Assembly (NCBI GenBank): GCA_963735025.1
Contig: CAVTJG010000008.1
Span: 248,001 to 312,000 of the forward strand
Reading direction: 5' to 3'
From: JAABRB01 sp963735025
GTDB taxonomy: Bacteria > Pseudomonadota > Gammaproteobacteria > Burkholderiales > SG8-39
DNA: 64,000 nucleotides
Below are positions 45,650 through 55,182 of this stretch, piece by piece; positions within the stretch are counted from its first letter, which is position 1, and the number at the start of each line of letters is the position of its first letter. Made by a program: the position numbers and the translations under genes. Below the pieces are notes generated by a model. The model searched no databases, was not told the origin of the DNA, and saw only the letters and a program-made list of their open reading frames with translations.

Positions 45650-46975
45650 TCACCTGCCGGGCACCATGAGGTTGGGTAACCACAGGATGATCTCCGGAAA
45701 GGCCACGTAGAGCCCCAAGCTGAGGAAATCCAGAAGAATGAACGGCATCACGCCGGCGAAGACCTGGCCGAGCGTAACGGGAACCGGGGAAGCGCTCTTC
45801 ACCACGAAGACGTTCAGCCCCACCGGGGGCGTGAGCAGCGATATCTCAGCGAGTTTAATGGAGATTACGCCCAGCCATATGGGATCGAATCCTGCCGCAA
45901 CCATCACCGGGAACATGATCGGCAGGGTCATCACCATGATCGCGATCGGCTCGATGAACATGCCGAGGACGAAGTAGAGCAACGCGAACCCGAACAGGTA
46001 GGCGTACTTACTGATCTCGGCGGCCATCAGCGCCGTCGACACCATCGTCACGAGCCCTGAGTAGGTGAGGAAGCGCGCGAACAGGATTCCGCCTATCACG
46101 ATGATGAAGATCACCGAGGTGGTGACAGCCGCCTCCTTGAGGACGTTGATCAGGGACCTGACACCGAGACGGCGCTTGACGAGTGCGATGACAAGGGCGC
46201 CGAACGCCCCCACCGCCCCCGCATAGGTGGCCGAGAAATAGCCCCCGTAGATCCCGCCCACCACCAGCACGAAGAGCACTAATATCCCAGAGACGCCGTA
46301 GAGCGACCGCCACCGCTCCCTCCGGGTGAAATTGACCTTGGCCAGCGGTGCAAGGGCCGGCCACCAGCGTGCGATGACATAGATCCCGCCGCAATAGATG
46401 ATCGCCGTGAGCACGCCTGGGACGATGCCGGAGATGAGCAGCTTGCCGATGGACTGCTCAGTGATGACCGCGTAGACGACCATCAGGATGCTGGGCGGGA
46501 TCAGGGAGGCCAGGGTTCCCGCGGCGGCGATGCAGCCCGCGCTCAGGCGCACGTCATAGCCGAAGCGGGTCATCTCCGGCATGGCTATACGGGTGAACAC
46601 GGCGGCGTTGACGATGGTGGAGCCGGACGCCGCCCCGAAGGCGGCCGAGGACATGACGGTAGTCATGCCGAGTCCGCCCCGTAGGCGGCCGAGCCAGACG
46701 TACGCAGTCCGGAACAGTTCGGTGGTGAGGGCGGCCTCGGTGGCGAGGGAGCCCATCAGGATGAACAGCGGAATAACCGCCAAGTCAAAAGAGTTGGTGG
46801 TGCTGAAGGGGATCGTGGCGAGCTGCGCGAAGGCCGCGTCCGGACCTACGCTGAGATAGATCCCGATGAATCCACAAAAGCCGAGGGCGACGCCAATGTG
46901 TACCCCGAGGGCGATCCAGACGAACAGCAGCCCCGCTACAAAGACGCCGGCCTCCGCCGGAGAGAATATCGGCAC
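45650..46975 (-). CDS. dctM: TRAP transporter large permease (DctM type)
   Basis: A 441-residue inner-membrane protein with about 12 helices. It carries the DctM features GVALGFCGFIGIYLSVG, NSFDLAVIPLFILMGSLA, LSAGCIAAAGTLASLIPPS and EISLLTPPVGLNVFVVKS. It is the ion-coupled carrier unit of a TRAP system. The start is GTG 46975, 9 bp after the small permease stop. Confidence 0.94.
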   Translation of the reverse strand: MPIFSPAEAGVFVAGLLFVWIALGVHIGVALGFCGFIGIYLSVGPDAAFAQLATIPFSTTNSFDLAVIPLFILMGSLATEAALTTELFRTAYVWLGRLRGGLGMTTVMSSAAFGAASGSTIVNAAVFTRIAMPEMTRFGYDVRLSAGCIAAAGTLASLIPPSILMVVYAVITEQSIGKLLISGIVPGVLTAIIYCGGIYVIARWWPALAPLAKVNFTRRERWRSLYGVSGILVLFVLVVGGIYGGYFSATYAGAVGAFGALVIALVKRRLGVRSLINVLKEAAVTTSVIFIIVIGGILFARFLTYSGLVTMVSTALMAAEISKYAYLFGFALLYFVLGMFIEPIAIMVMTLPIMFPVMVAAGFDPIWLGVISIKLAEISLLTPPVGLNVFVVKSASPVPVTLGQVFAGVMPFILLDFLSLGLYVAFPEIILWLPNLMVPGR

Positions 46976-46984
46976 GCGTTCGTC

Positions 46985-47545
46985 CTAGTGGCCTTGGGGC
47001 GACTCGCTTGCGGTTAGCTGGTTGACGTGCGGCGGCGCCGGGGGCGGTTCTCCGCGCCACATGCGCCCCAGATCCGAGATCACGTCACGCCCGAGCTGTA
47101 CGATCAGCAGCACACTGCCAAAGACCAGGAGCCAGCGTGCGATGTAGAGGGGAAAGCGGATGGTGCCCATGGTCGCCTCGCGGATCTCCCAGCTGTAGCG
47201 TGCCTCACCGACGCCCTGCCAGGCGAGCAGCACGAAAAATGCGAGCACGATAGCGTGCGTCGCCGCGTCCATGAACGCCTTTGCGCGCGAACCCACGTTG
47301 CCGTACAAGAGCTCGACGCGAATGTGGGCGCGCCGCATCTGGGCGTAGGCGAGTGCGCCGAAGACGATGAGGACCATGGTGCTCTCGGTAATCTCGAGCG
47401 CCCCGGGCACCGGTCTGTCGAAGAATTGGGTCCCAATCACATCGGCGACACCAAGGAACATCGACACGATCATCCCGATGGCGCCCGTCAAAAGCAGGCC
47501 CAGCGCCAGACGCTGCAACAATCGCCGCCCCGGTCCGGAATTCAT
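46985..47545 (-). CDS. dctQ: TRAP transporter small permease (DctQ type)
   Basis: A 186-residue membrane protein with four helices and the DctQ pattern VIGTQFFDRPVPGALEITE, GALAYAQMRRAHIRVELLYG. It pairs with the large permease. Start ATG 47545; the binding-protein gene ends 121 bp upstream and that gap holds no gene. Confidence 0.93.
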   Translation of the reverse strand: MNSGPGRRLLQRLALGLLLTGAIGMIVSMFLGVADVIGTQFFDRPVPGALEITESTMVLIVFGALAYAQMRRAHIRVELLYGNVGSRAKAFMDAATHAIVLAFFVLLAWQGVGEARYSWEIREATMGTIRFPLYIARWLLVFGSVLLIVQLGRDVISDLGRMWRGEPPPAPPHVNQLTASESPQGH

Positions 47546-47666
47546 ACGGCGATCCGCGCCAGAATGGATCGGGCGCGGGGTTCGCTGTAATTCGTAGTCG
47601 CGCGCGCAGCGCGGCCGCGGCCCTCGGTCAGCGTTGCGGCTTGCGGGCCTTCGGCCTCACTTGCCC

Positions 47667-48695
47667 TCATTCCGCGAGCAGCTGCCTCCAGCGCGCCGCC
47701 ACCTTCTTGGGTGTCTCGGCATCTCCAGTGGCCGCCGCGGTCGCCTTCTCCCACTCCGCGAGAAAGTCCGGCGCCGCGGCCTTCCACTTCTTGAGCTCGT
47801 CGGCGGGGAACGCGGTAAAGACACCGCCCTGCGACTTAATGTTGCTCGCTGCCTTCGCCTCGAACTCCCCGACCCATGCCAGGTAGTCCTGCGCGGTCTC
47901 GCGCGCCTGATCGAGGAAAATCTTCTGGATATCGGCGGGCAGCCGGCTCCACGTGCGTTTGCCGATGGTGACGTTGTGACCGGAAATCGCCATCACCGGG
48001 CCGCAGTTATACTTGCCGACTTCGTATAGCTTGTACGATTGGATGTTGCCCGCGTTGATGAACGAGTAGTCGAGATTGCCGCGCTGCAAAGCCTCGTAGA
48101 TCTCGCCCGGGGCCACGGTCACAGGCACCGCGCCGATGGCACTGAAGGCCTTGGGAATGTCGGCCCCGAAGCTGCGGATCTTCTTGCCACGGAGCTTGGC
48201 CACGCTGTCGCAGTCCGGCGAAGGGCCGCTCATGTAGTACTCCCCGAGCGGCTGCTGGAACAGCCACACCACCCCGATCTTGTCCATCTCCTGCTTGTAG
48301 ATCGGGAACTCCTCCACCACCTTGCCAAGAATGCCCATCACCTGCTGGCTGGACGTGAACAGAAGGGGAATCTGGAACGCCCGCCAGTATCGGAGCTGAT
48401 CGGGGTTGTAACCCGGTGCGGTGGAGGCCATGTCGATGGCACCCCGGGAGGCGAGCATCAGCAACTCCGGACCCTTGCCGAGTCCACCCGCGAAGGTGAT
48501 GTCAATCTTCACCTGTCCATTGGTGCGCTTCTCGATCTTGCTGGCGAAATCCTTCTCGAGCTGGACGAATGGACTATCGGATAGGTAGTGGCCCCACCGC
48601 AGGTGGTACTTGGCCTGGGCGAAGGCAGTGCCTGCGACCGCGAGGCTCAAGGCGCCCGCGAATGCCGACAACAGCAACGGAACTCGACGTTTCAT
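47667..48695 (-). CDS. dctP: TRAP transporter substrate-binding protein (DctP type)
   Basis: A 342-residue periplasmic protein. Residues 1-26 are a Sec signal ending GTAFA. The mature part has the DctP pattern YHLRWGHYLSDSPFVQLEKDF, GGLGKGPELLMLASRGAIDM, LRGKKIRSFGADIPKAFSAIG and the conserved Arg of the latter that binds the ligand carboxylate. ATG 48695 gives the best signal peptide. Another ATG at 48731, also with a good ribosome site, would add 12 residues. Ligand is a carboxylic acid, type unknown. Confidence 0.92.
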   Translation of the reverse strand: MKRRVPLLLSAFAGALSLAVAGTAFAQAKYHLRWGHYLSDSPFVQLEKDFASKIEKRTNGQVKIDITFAGGLGKGPELLMLASRGAIDMASTAPGYNPDQLRYWRAFQIPLLFTSSQQVMGILGKVVEEFPIYKQEMDKIGVVWLFQQPLGEYYMSGPSPDCDSVAKLRGKKIRSFGADIPKAFSAIGAVPVTVAPGEIYEALQRGNLDYSFINAGNIQSYKLYEVGKYNCGPVMAISGHNVTIGKRTWSRLPADIQKIFLDQARETAQDYLAWVGEFEAKAASNIKSQGGVFTAFPADELKKWKAAAPDFLAEWEKATAAATGDAETPKKVAARWRQLLAE

Positions 48696-49023
48696 ATCCA
48701 TCCCCTTGGTATACTCATCCATCCGTTTCATATCTATCCCCTCCTCTTTGATTTCCGTCGTACCGACAACCCGTTGAGTCTTCCGCTGGCGGAAGGAAAT
48801 GTCAAGACGGGACGCAGTGCGGAACGGATACCGCGCGCTGTTGGTCGGTGCCGCAGGCTCATTCACGATGATATCAGGCAGTACGATTCGGCATGGCACG
48901 TTCGGATTTCCCTCGCCCTTTCGGGCGCGCTTCGCGCCTGGGACGTTCCCGGCACAGTCACCTGCGATCCGGGCGATCTGGACGAGTTCGACGCGGCAAG
49001 GGTAGCCGAAAAGGATGATGACG

Positions 49024-50055
49024 ATGAAGGTGTCTTGGTTCCACAAGTTTGGTGGCCCGGAAGTTCTGGTCTACGAGGACACTCGCAAACCAACGCCAGC
49101 GGCCGGCGAGGCGGTGGTGCGCGTGCGGGCAGTGGGAATCAATCATGTGGACCTGGACGTCCGGTCCGGCACTTCCCGCATTCCGCTGACCTTTCCTCAT
49201 ATTCTGGGGCGGGAATTTGCCGGCGAGGTGGCCGCCATCGCGGACCAGGCAAGCCCTCTGAAGGAGGGGGACCGCGTCTGGGTGTCATGCCGCGTCCCCT
49301 GCGCAACTTGCGAGTTTTGTCTGACCGGCCGGGATAATCTGTGCGAGCTGGGAGGCTACTTCGGCATGGACTTACCCGGCGGCTACGCCGAGTACGTTAA
49401 AGTTCCTGTCTCCACCTTACAGTCTTTGCCGTCGCAGGTCAGCTTTCAGGACGCCGCAGCGAGTCAGATCGCCTTCGGTACCGCCTGGCACGTCCTCATC
49501 AACCGCGGGGGCCTTCGCGCAGGCCAAACCGTACTGATTCAGGCCGCAGGTTCCGGCATCGGAAGCGCCGCGATCCAGGTTGCGAGCTTGGCCGGGGCCA
49601 CCATTTTTGCCACTGCAAGCAGTGAGCAGAAGCTCCAGCGGGCCAAGGCGCTGGGCGCCCACCATATCATCAACTACAGCACCGAAGAGACTTTTGCGCA
49701 GCGCGTCCTGGAACTCACCGGTGGCAAGGGCGTGGACGTGATCATGGAGCACATCGGCGGCAACGTGTTCACCCGAAGTCTCGAATGCCTGAAGACCGAT
49801 GGCGTGATCGTCACGGTGGGTGCGCACGCCGGCGAGGTCGTCCAATTCGACATCATCCCGTTCTTCCGCCGGCAGCTTCGCCTTGTCGGGTCGAAAAACG
49901 CTTCGTCGACGGAGCTCAGGACGGTCATGGGCCTGGTCGCGGAGGGCAAGCTCAAGCCGGTCATCCACGCCGCCTTTCCGCTCTCCGACGCCGCCGAAGC
50001 CCACCGGGTCGTAGGCTCTAGAGAGATCTTCGGCAAGGTCCTGCTGCTTCCCTGA
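49024..50055 (+). CDS. Zinc-type MDR alcohol dehydrogenase/quinone reductase-like protein
   Basis: A 343-residue medium-chain dehydrogenase. The structural zinc cysteines are seen in CRVPCATCEFCLTGRDNLC near residue 95. The catalytic-site His is at LGREFAGEV (Glu kept, His absent), so the catalytic zinc may be lacking. Cofactor motif AAGSGIGSAAIQVASLAGA is near residue 179. Of three ATGs (49015, 49018, 49024) the last has the best spacing from AAAGG. It is divergent from dctP and convergent with the EamA gene. Substrate unknown. Confidence 0.86.
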   Translation: MKVSWFHKFGGPEVLVYEDTRKPTPAAGEAVVRVRAVGINHVDLDVRSGTSRIPLTFPHILGREFAGEVAAIADQASPLKEGDRVWVSCRVPCATCEFCLTGRDNLCELGGYFGMDLPGGYAEYVKVPVSTLQSLPSQVSFQDAAASQIAFGTAWHVLINRGGLRAGQTVLIQAAGSGIGSAAIQVASLAGATIFATASSEQKLQRAKALGAHHIINYSTEETFAQRVLELTGGKGVDVIMEHIGGNVFTRSLECLKTDGVIVTVGAHAGEVVQFDIIPFFRRQLRLVGSKNASSTELRTVMGLVAEGKLKPVIHAAFPLSDAAEAHRVVGSREIFGKVLLLP

Positions 50056-50116
50056 GCGCGGAGCGAGTCGTGCCGACGCGCCATGAGGTCCCACGCTGCC
50101 CTCCGACGTTTCCGAT

Positions 50117-51077
50117 TCACGTCGGCCGGGCCCCACCATCGCCAATGGCCGCGGCACGCGCGCCTGCAGTACGAGCGGCTCGCCGCAGGTAGAGGTTGTT
50201 GGCCGCAAGCGCGCCGATGACGATCGCGGCCCCGGCCAGTTCCGATGCGACGAAGCGCCGGCCCTGCAGGAATCCGATCGCGAACGTGACGACCGGAATG
50301 AGGTTCATCATGAGCATGGTATTGAGCGGTCCCGATCCGCCTAGCGCCCGCGTTCCAGCAGATGAACGATACCGCCACGCCGAAGACGGCGAGATACGCG
50401 AGCTCGCCGCTGACCGCGCGAACGTCGGCCCAGGTCGGAACCGTTGCGACGCCGAGCGGGATCAATGCCAGCGTCACGACAACGAGCCCGATCGAGCCCG
50501 GTATCAGCGTGAGCGCGGTCAGCTTGAGCGCCGACCAGCCGCGGAACATCTCAGTGCCCATCGTGTAGACGACCCAGCAGAGCGCACCGGCCAGGACCAG
50601 CACGTCGCCGAGCACCGCTTCACGTCCGGGCGCGACTGCCGCCCCGCCCTGCGTCACGACCATCACGACGCCGAATAAGGCGGTCGCGATGCAGGCCAGC
50701 GTGAAGCGCGCGGGCCGGCGGCCTCGCACCAGCCAGTCGGCGATTGCCGTCATCGAAGGCTGCAACGAGACGATGATGGCCGCGTGCTCGGGCCCCGTGA
50801 TAGATAGACCCGCGAAGACCAGGAGCGGCGATCCCGTCAAGCCGATCAATCCGAGCAGGGATGCCGGCCACATGCGCCCGTGGTAGCGCAGGGATTGCGG
50901 ACCCTGGAGCGCCGCGACGAGGGGAACGAGAAGCAACGTTCCCAGGGCGTAGCGAATGGCCGAAACATGGTAGGGATCGACGTATGCGAATGCGCTCTTG
51001 GCGATGGGAAACTGCGCGCCCCAGATGATGACGGCGGTCATCGCAAGCGCAACGCCGCTGGCAAACTGTGAATTCAT
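50117..51077 (-). pseudogene. EamA/DMT family permease, one frameshift
   Basis: A drug/metabolite-type transporter of about 319 residues with ten membrane helices in two EamA repeats. The first 245 or so residues are read from ATG 51077 (IWGAQFPIAKSAFAYVDPYH, YALGTLLLVPL) up to NAGARRIG. An extra base near 50330 then shifts the frame; correcting it gives PLNTMLMMNLIPVVTFAIGF and the last helices to the stop at 50117. Everything else is well kept, so the change is recent or an artefact. Substrate unknown. Confidence 0.82.
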
Positions 51078-51137
51078 GGATCGGTCGGGCTGTAGGAACG
51101 GCCAAGGCTACACGCGACGTACGGAGCCCGTCGGCCG

Positions 51138-52379
51138 CTATGATGATGCAAGGTGCCTGTCGAGCGCGACGATCCAGTGCTGCACGGGAGTCTGCGATCC
51201 AGAAGCGAGATGGACGAGGCATCCGATGTTCGCTGTCGCGATCACGTCCGGCAGACCGGACTGCAAAGCCGCGAGCTTGTTTCGCTTCAGGGCTTTCGCG
51301 AGCGCCGGCTGCAGGATCGAGTAAGTCCCGGCCGACCCGCAGCAAAGGTGTGCGTCGGGCACCGGCGCAAGCCGGAAACCAACACGGGAGAGAATCCGAT
51401 CGACGACTCCGCGCAACTGCTGCCCGTGTTGCAGGGTGCATGGCGAATGAACGGCGACGGTGGGCCCATTTTGCGATGCGTTCGATGTGCCCAACGCAGG
51501 CGCGAGCCGGTCGACTTCCGCGTCGATCACCTCGCAGAGATCGCGCGTGAGCGCGCTGATGCGGCGCGCCTTTTCAGCGTAGCGCGCGTCACCGGCGAGG
51601 AGATGTCCGTACTCCTTGACGGTTGCCCCGCACCCGCTCGCGGTCATGACGATTGCCTCGGCGCCGGCCTCGACGTGCGGCCACCACGCATCGATCATCG
51701 CGCGCATGTCGGCAAGCCCGTCGGCCTGGTAGTCGAGGTGGAAGCGAACTGCGCCACAGCATCCCGCGCCCGGAACCTCGATGAGCGAAACGCCGAGGCG
51801 ATCGAGCACGCGCGCGGTCGCGGCGTTGATGTCCGGCGCCAGCGCAGGCTGCACGCAGCCTGCCAGAACGATCATCCGGCGCGCGTGCCGCGTCGCGGGC
51901 CACGGCCCTGCCGGCACGGCCTCCGGCACGCTCTCTTTGAGGACTGCCGGCAGCATCGGGCGAACGACGCGGCCCATTGCGAGCAACGAGGAAAAGAGGC
52001 CGCGTCGCGGCAGCACGAACGCCAGGACCCGGCGTCGCAGCCGATCGAGCAATGACCGGCCGACCCGCTGATTGACGACGTCACGACCTATATCGAGCAG
52101 CCGACCGTACTGGACTCCCGAGGGACAGGTCGTTTCGCAGCTCCGGCACGTGAGGCAGCGATCCAGGTGCAGCTGGGTCTTCGCGGTGACCGGCTGCCCT
52201 TCGAGCGCCTGCTTCATGAGGTAGATGCGCCCGCGCGGCCCGTCGAGCTCGTCGCCGAGCAGCTGATACGTCGGGCAGGTCGCCGTACAGAAACCGCAGT
52301 GCACGCACTTGCGCAGGATCGACTCGGCCTCCCGGCCGGCTGGCGTGTCCTTGATGAAGTCGGCGAGCGCGGTTTGCAT
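51138..52379 (-). CDS. glcF: Glycolate oxidase iron-sulfur subunit
   Basis: A 413-residue subunit of glycolate oxidase (GlcDEF), carrying electrons from the flavin subunits to the quinone pool. Two 4Fe-4S motifs, CVHCGFCTATCP near residue 25 and CLTCRSCETTCP near residue 75, are followed by two CCG domains (GAGCCGAVRFHL, LCCGSAGTYS). ATG 52379 lies 11 bp after the glcE stop. The last gene of glcD-glcE-glcF. Confidence 0.95.
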   Translation of the reverse strand: MQTALADFIKDTPAGREAESILRKCVHCGFCTATCPTYQLLGDELDGPRGRIYLMKQALEGQPVTAKTQLHLDRCLTCRSCETTCPSGVQYGRLLDIGRDVVNQRVGRSLLDRLRRRVLAFVLPRRGLFSSLLAMGRVVRPMLPAVLKESVPEAVPAGPWPATRHARRMIVLAGCVQPALAPDINAATARVLDRLGVSLIEVPGAGCCGAVRFHLDYQADGLADMRAMIDAWWPHVEAGAEAIVMTASGCGATVKEYGHLLAGDARYAEKARRISALTRDLCEVIDAEVDRLAPALGTSNASQNGPTVAVHSPCTLQHGQQLRGVVDRILSRVGFRLAPVPDAHLCCGSAGTYSILQPALAKALKRNKLAALQSGLPDVIATANIGCLVHLASGSQTPVQHWIVALDRHLASS

Positions 52380-52390
52380 TTCTATTTCTG

Positions 52391-53455
52391 CTAGAAATCC
52401 GGATACATCCTGCCGCGATTCAGCACGCCGCTCGGATCGAACTCGCGCTTGAGGTTCGCGTGGATGCGCGCGATCGCCGGCGCGAGTGGCTGGAAGACCC
52501 CTACCGATTTGTCGCCCCCGCGAAAGAGCGTCGCGTGTCCCCCGGCTTTCGCGACCCGCTCGCGAATCAGCCGGGCATCGGCTCCGGTTGCCAGCCAGCG
52601 CAGGCTGCCGCCCCACTCGATCAGCTGGCGGCCCGGAAGATCCAGCGCGACTGACGTGGATGGCACCGACACGCGCCAGAGCGGCTCGCCGCCGCGGAAG
52701 AATGGATCGGTGTGCTCGCGAATGCCCGACCAGAATTCAGCAGCCTGGGCGCCGTCGACGACTGCTCCGCCAATCCTGGCACACGCCGCGCGCACAGCCG
52801 CTTCGGCCCCGGAAAGGCGCACTGCGAGCTCGCCTCCGGTCCACGCCGTGGCGCTGATCGGAAGCGGTTTGCCGCCCCAACGATTCATCGTTTCGATGGC
52901 TCGGTCCTCGGGGAACTCGACGCGTAGCGTCGTCTCCGCAACCGGGACCGGCAGGACTTTGAGCGAAGCCTCGAGAATCAGGCCGAGCGTTCCGAGCGAT
53001 CCTGCGACCAGCCGCGACACATCGTAGCCCGCGACGTTCTTCATCACCTGACCGCCGAAGGTCAAGTCGCGTCCGCGACCGTCGAGAATGCGAACGCCCA
53101 GCACGAAATCGCGCAGTGCTCCTGCCGTCTGCCGGCGCGGCCCCGATAGCCCGGTCGCCACGGCGCCGCCGAATGTCGCCTCGGCACCGAAGTGCGGCGG
53201 CTCGAAGGGAAGCATCTGCCCCTTGTCCGCAAGGACCGCCTCGACCTCCGTCAGGCGGGTCCCGCCGCGCACCGTGACGACGAGCTCCGTCGGCTCGTAC
53301 GCAACGATGCCAACGTGGCCACGGGTGTCGAGCACTTCACCTTCCAGCGCCTGGCCGTAGAAGTCCTTCGATCCTCCGCCGCGCAAGCGCAGCGAGCGGC
53401 CCGAATTCGCGGCGGCGCGGATCGTCTCGGCAAGCGATTGCACTTCGTCCCGCAT
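52391..53455 (-). CDS. glcE: Glycolate oxidase FAD-binding subunit
   Basis: A 354-residue flavoprotein shorter than GlcD. FAD-binding type 4 signature: LRLRGGGSKDFYG near residue 22, VTVRGGTRLTEVEAVL, FGGAVATGLSGPRRQTAGALRD near residue 95, and GGQVMKNVAGYDVSRLVAGSLG near residue 135. Together with GlcD and GlcF it oxidises glycolate to glyoxylate. It starts 22 bp after the glcD stop. Confidence 0.94.
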   Translation of the reverse strand: MRDEVQSLAETIRAAANSGRSLRLRGGGSKDFYGQALEGEVLDTRGHVGIVAYEPTELVVTVRGGTRLTEVEAVLADKGQMLPFEPPHFGAEATFGGAVATGLSGPRRQTAGALRDFVLGVRILDGRGRDLTFGGQVMKNVAGYDVSRLVAGSLGTLGLILEASLKVLPVPVAETTLRVEFPEDRAIETMNRWGGKPLPISATAWTGGELAVRLSGAEAAVRAACARIGGAVVDGAQAAEFWSGIREHTDPFFRGGEPLWRVSVPSTSVALDLPGRQLIEWGGSLRWLATGADARLIRERVAKAGGHATLFRGGDKSVGVFQPLAPAIARIHANLKREFDPSGVLNRGRMYPDF

Positions 53456-53477
53456 AGGTCGACGCTCGGGGTCTCTT

Positions 53478-54962
53478 TCAGAATCGGGGCAGCTCGGGAT
53501 GCGGAAGCTGCCCGCGATGCACGTGCATCTTCCCGTATTCCGCGCAACGGCGCAGCGTCGGGATGTTCTTGTCCGGGTTGAGGAGGCCCGGCGGATCGAA
53601 GGCGCGCTTCACGCCGCGAAAGAGCTCCAGCTCATCGGGCGAGAATTGCACGCACATCTGGTTGATCTTCTCGATGCCGACCCCATGCTCGCCCGTCACG
53701 GTGCCGCCGTACGCGATCGACAGCTCGAGCACCTCGGCGGCGAATTGCTCGGTGCGGTGGAGCTCGTCGGGGTCGTTCGCATCGAACAGGATCAGCGGAT
53801 GAAGATTGCCATCGCCGGCATGAAATACGTTCGGGCATCGCAGACGGTACTTCTTTTCGAGCTCGGCGATGGCGTGCAGCATTTCGCCGAGCCGCTTGCG
53901 TGGAATGGTGCCGTCCATGCAGTAGTAGTCGGGCGAGATCCGCCCGACCGCCGGAAAGGCGGCCTTCCGCCCCGCCCAGAATTTCAGGCGTTCGGCCTCG
54001 TCGCGCGAGACCCGGATCTCCGTCGCGCCGGAGCGTCGGAGCACATCCGACAGCCGGTCGATCTCCTCCGCGACTTCCTCGGGCGTGCCGTCCGACTCGC
54101 ATAGCAGTATGGCTTTCGCGTCGAGCGGGTAGTTGGCGTGCACGAACTCCTCGACCGCGCGGGTCGCCGGCTGATCCATCATCTCCAGCCCGGCCGGAAT
54201 GATGCCCTCCGCGATCACGCCGGCGACTGCATTGCCCGCCTTTTCGACGTCGTCGTAGGCGGCCAGGATGCAGCGTGCGAGCTCCGGTTTCGGAATCAGC
54301 CGCACCGTCACCTCGGTCGTCACGGCGAGCATCCCCTCGCTCCCGATCACCGCCGCCAGCAGATCGTAGCCCGGCGCGTCGAGCGCCTCGGAGCCGAGCT
54401 CGACCACTTCGCCCGCGATGGTCACGCCGCGCACCCGCATCACGTTGTGCAGGGTCAGACCGTACTTCAGGCAGTGGACACCCCCTGCATTCTCCGCGAC
54501 GTTGCCGCCGATGGTGCAGGCGATCTGCGACGACGGATCGGGCGCGAAATAGAGCCCGTACGGTGCAGCGGCCTCAGTGATGGAAAGGTTGCGTACGCCC
54601 GGCTGCACGCGCGCGGTGCGTGCGACCGGATCGACCTGAAGGATCTTTGCCAGCTTTGCCGTCGACAGCAGGACGCCCTCGCCCGACGGCAGCGCGCCGC
54701 CGGAGAGCCCCGTGCCCGCGCCGCGCGCGATCACCTTGACGTTCATCTCGTTGCACGCTTCGAGGACGGCTTGAACCTCGCGCTCGTTTGCCGGGAGAAC
54801 GACGACCATCGGCAGCTCGCGATACGCGCTCAGCCCGTCGCATTCGTATGGCCGCGTGTCTTCTTCGTGGTGCAGGACGGACGTCTCGGGCAGCAGCTGC
54901 CTGAGGCGTGCAGCCACCTCGGTCTGACGGCGCGCGTCGATATTTCCCATCCGCACGTTCAT
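53478..54962 (-). CDS. glcD: Glycolate oxidase flavin subunit
   Basis: A 494-residue FAD-linked oxidase. The FAD site is VVVLPANEREVQAVLEAC then VIARGAGTGLSGGALPSGEG near residue 80, with IGGNVAENAGGVHCLKYG near residue 152. The C-terminal domain ends with HGVGIEKINQMCVQFSPDE and GLLNPDKNIPTLRRCAEYG. It catalyses (S)-2-hydroxy-acid oxidation. First gene of glcDEF; no regulator (GlcC) is adjacent. Upstream lie 11-bp repeats that could be operators. Confidence 0.95.
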   Translation of the reverse strand: MNVRMGNIDARRQTEVAARLRQLLPETSVLHHEEDTRPYECDGLSAYRELPMVVVLPANEREVQAVLEACNEMNVKVIARGAGTGLSGGALPSGEGVLLSTAKLAKILQVDPVARTARVQPGVRNLSITEAAAPYGLYFAPDPSSQIACTIGGNVAENAGGVHCLKYGLTLHNVMRVRGVTIAGEVVELGSEALDAPGYDLLAAVIGSEGMLAVTTEVTVRLIPKPELARCILAAYDDVEKAGNAVAGVIAEGIIPAGLEMMDQPATRAVEEFVHANYPLDAKAILLCESDGTPEEVAEEIDRLSDVLRRSGATEIRVSRDEAERLKFWAGRKAAFPAVGRISPDYYCMDGTIPRKRLGEMLHAIAELEKKYRLRCPNVFHAGDGNLHPLILFDANDPDELHRTEQFAAEVLELSIAYGGTVTGEHGVGIEKINQMCVQFSPDELELFRGVKRAFDPPGLLNPDKNIPTLRRCAEYGKMHVHRGQLPHPELPRF

Positions 54963-55114
54963 GCTCTCTCCCTGAATTTGGCCGGGTCGTTCTCACCACC
55001 CTCATTCTATCTCCAGCACCTCGCCGGCAACCCGAATAAGTACCGTCGAACCGCGTATACGGAATCTCTACGGGGCCGGAAGGCGGCGTTTGTTACGATC
55101 ACATACTTGACGGA

Positions 55115-55158
55115 CTGTTGACCCGCCGTTGATCAACCGCTAACCAACCGTTTACCAA
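55115..55158. repeat. Three to four tandem 11-bp repeats upstream of glcD and the TauE/SafE gene
   Basis: CCGTTGATCAA (55126-55136), CCGCTAACCAA (55137-55147) and CCGTTTACCAA (55148-55158) follow each other without spacer; a fourth, weaker unit lies at 55115-55125. A period of 11 bp is about one helical turn, which suits a DNA-binding protein. The block sits in the 220-bp divergent gap, 25 bp before the GTG of the exporter gene. Confidence 0.65.
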
Positions 55159-55182
55159 GCGTCCGCGCCACTCGAGCATAGC

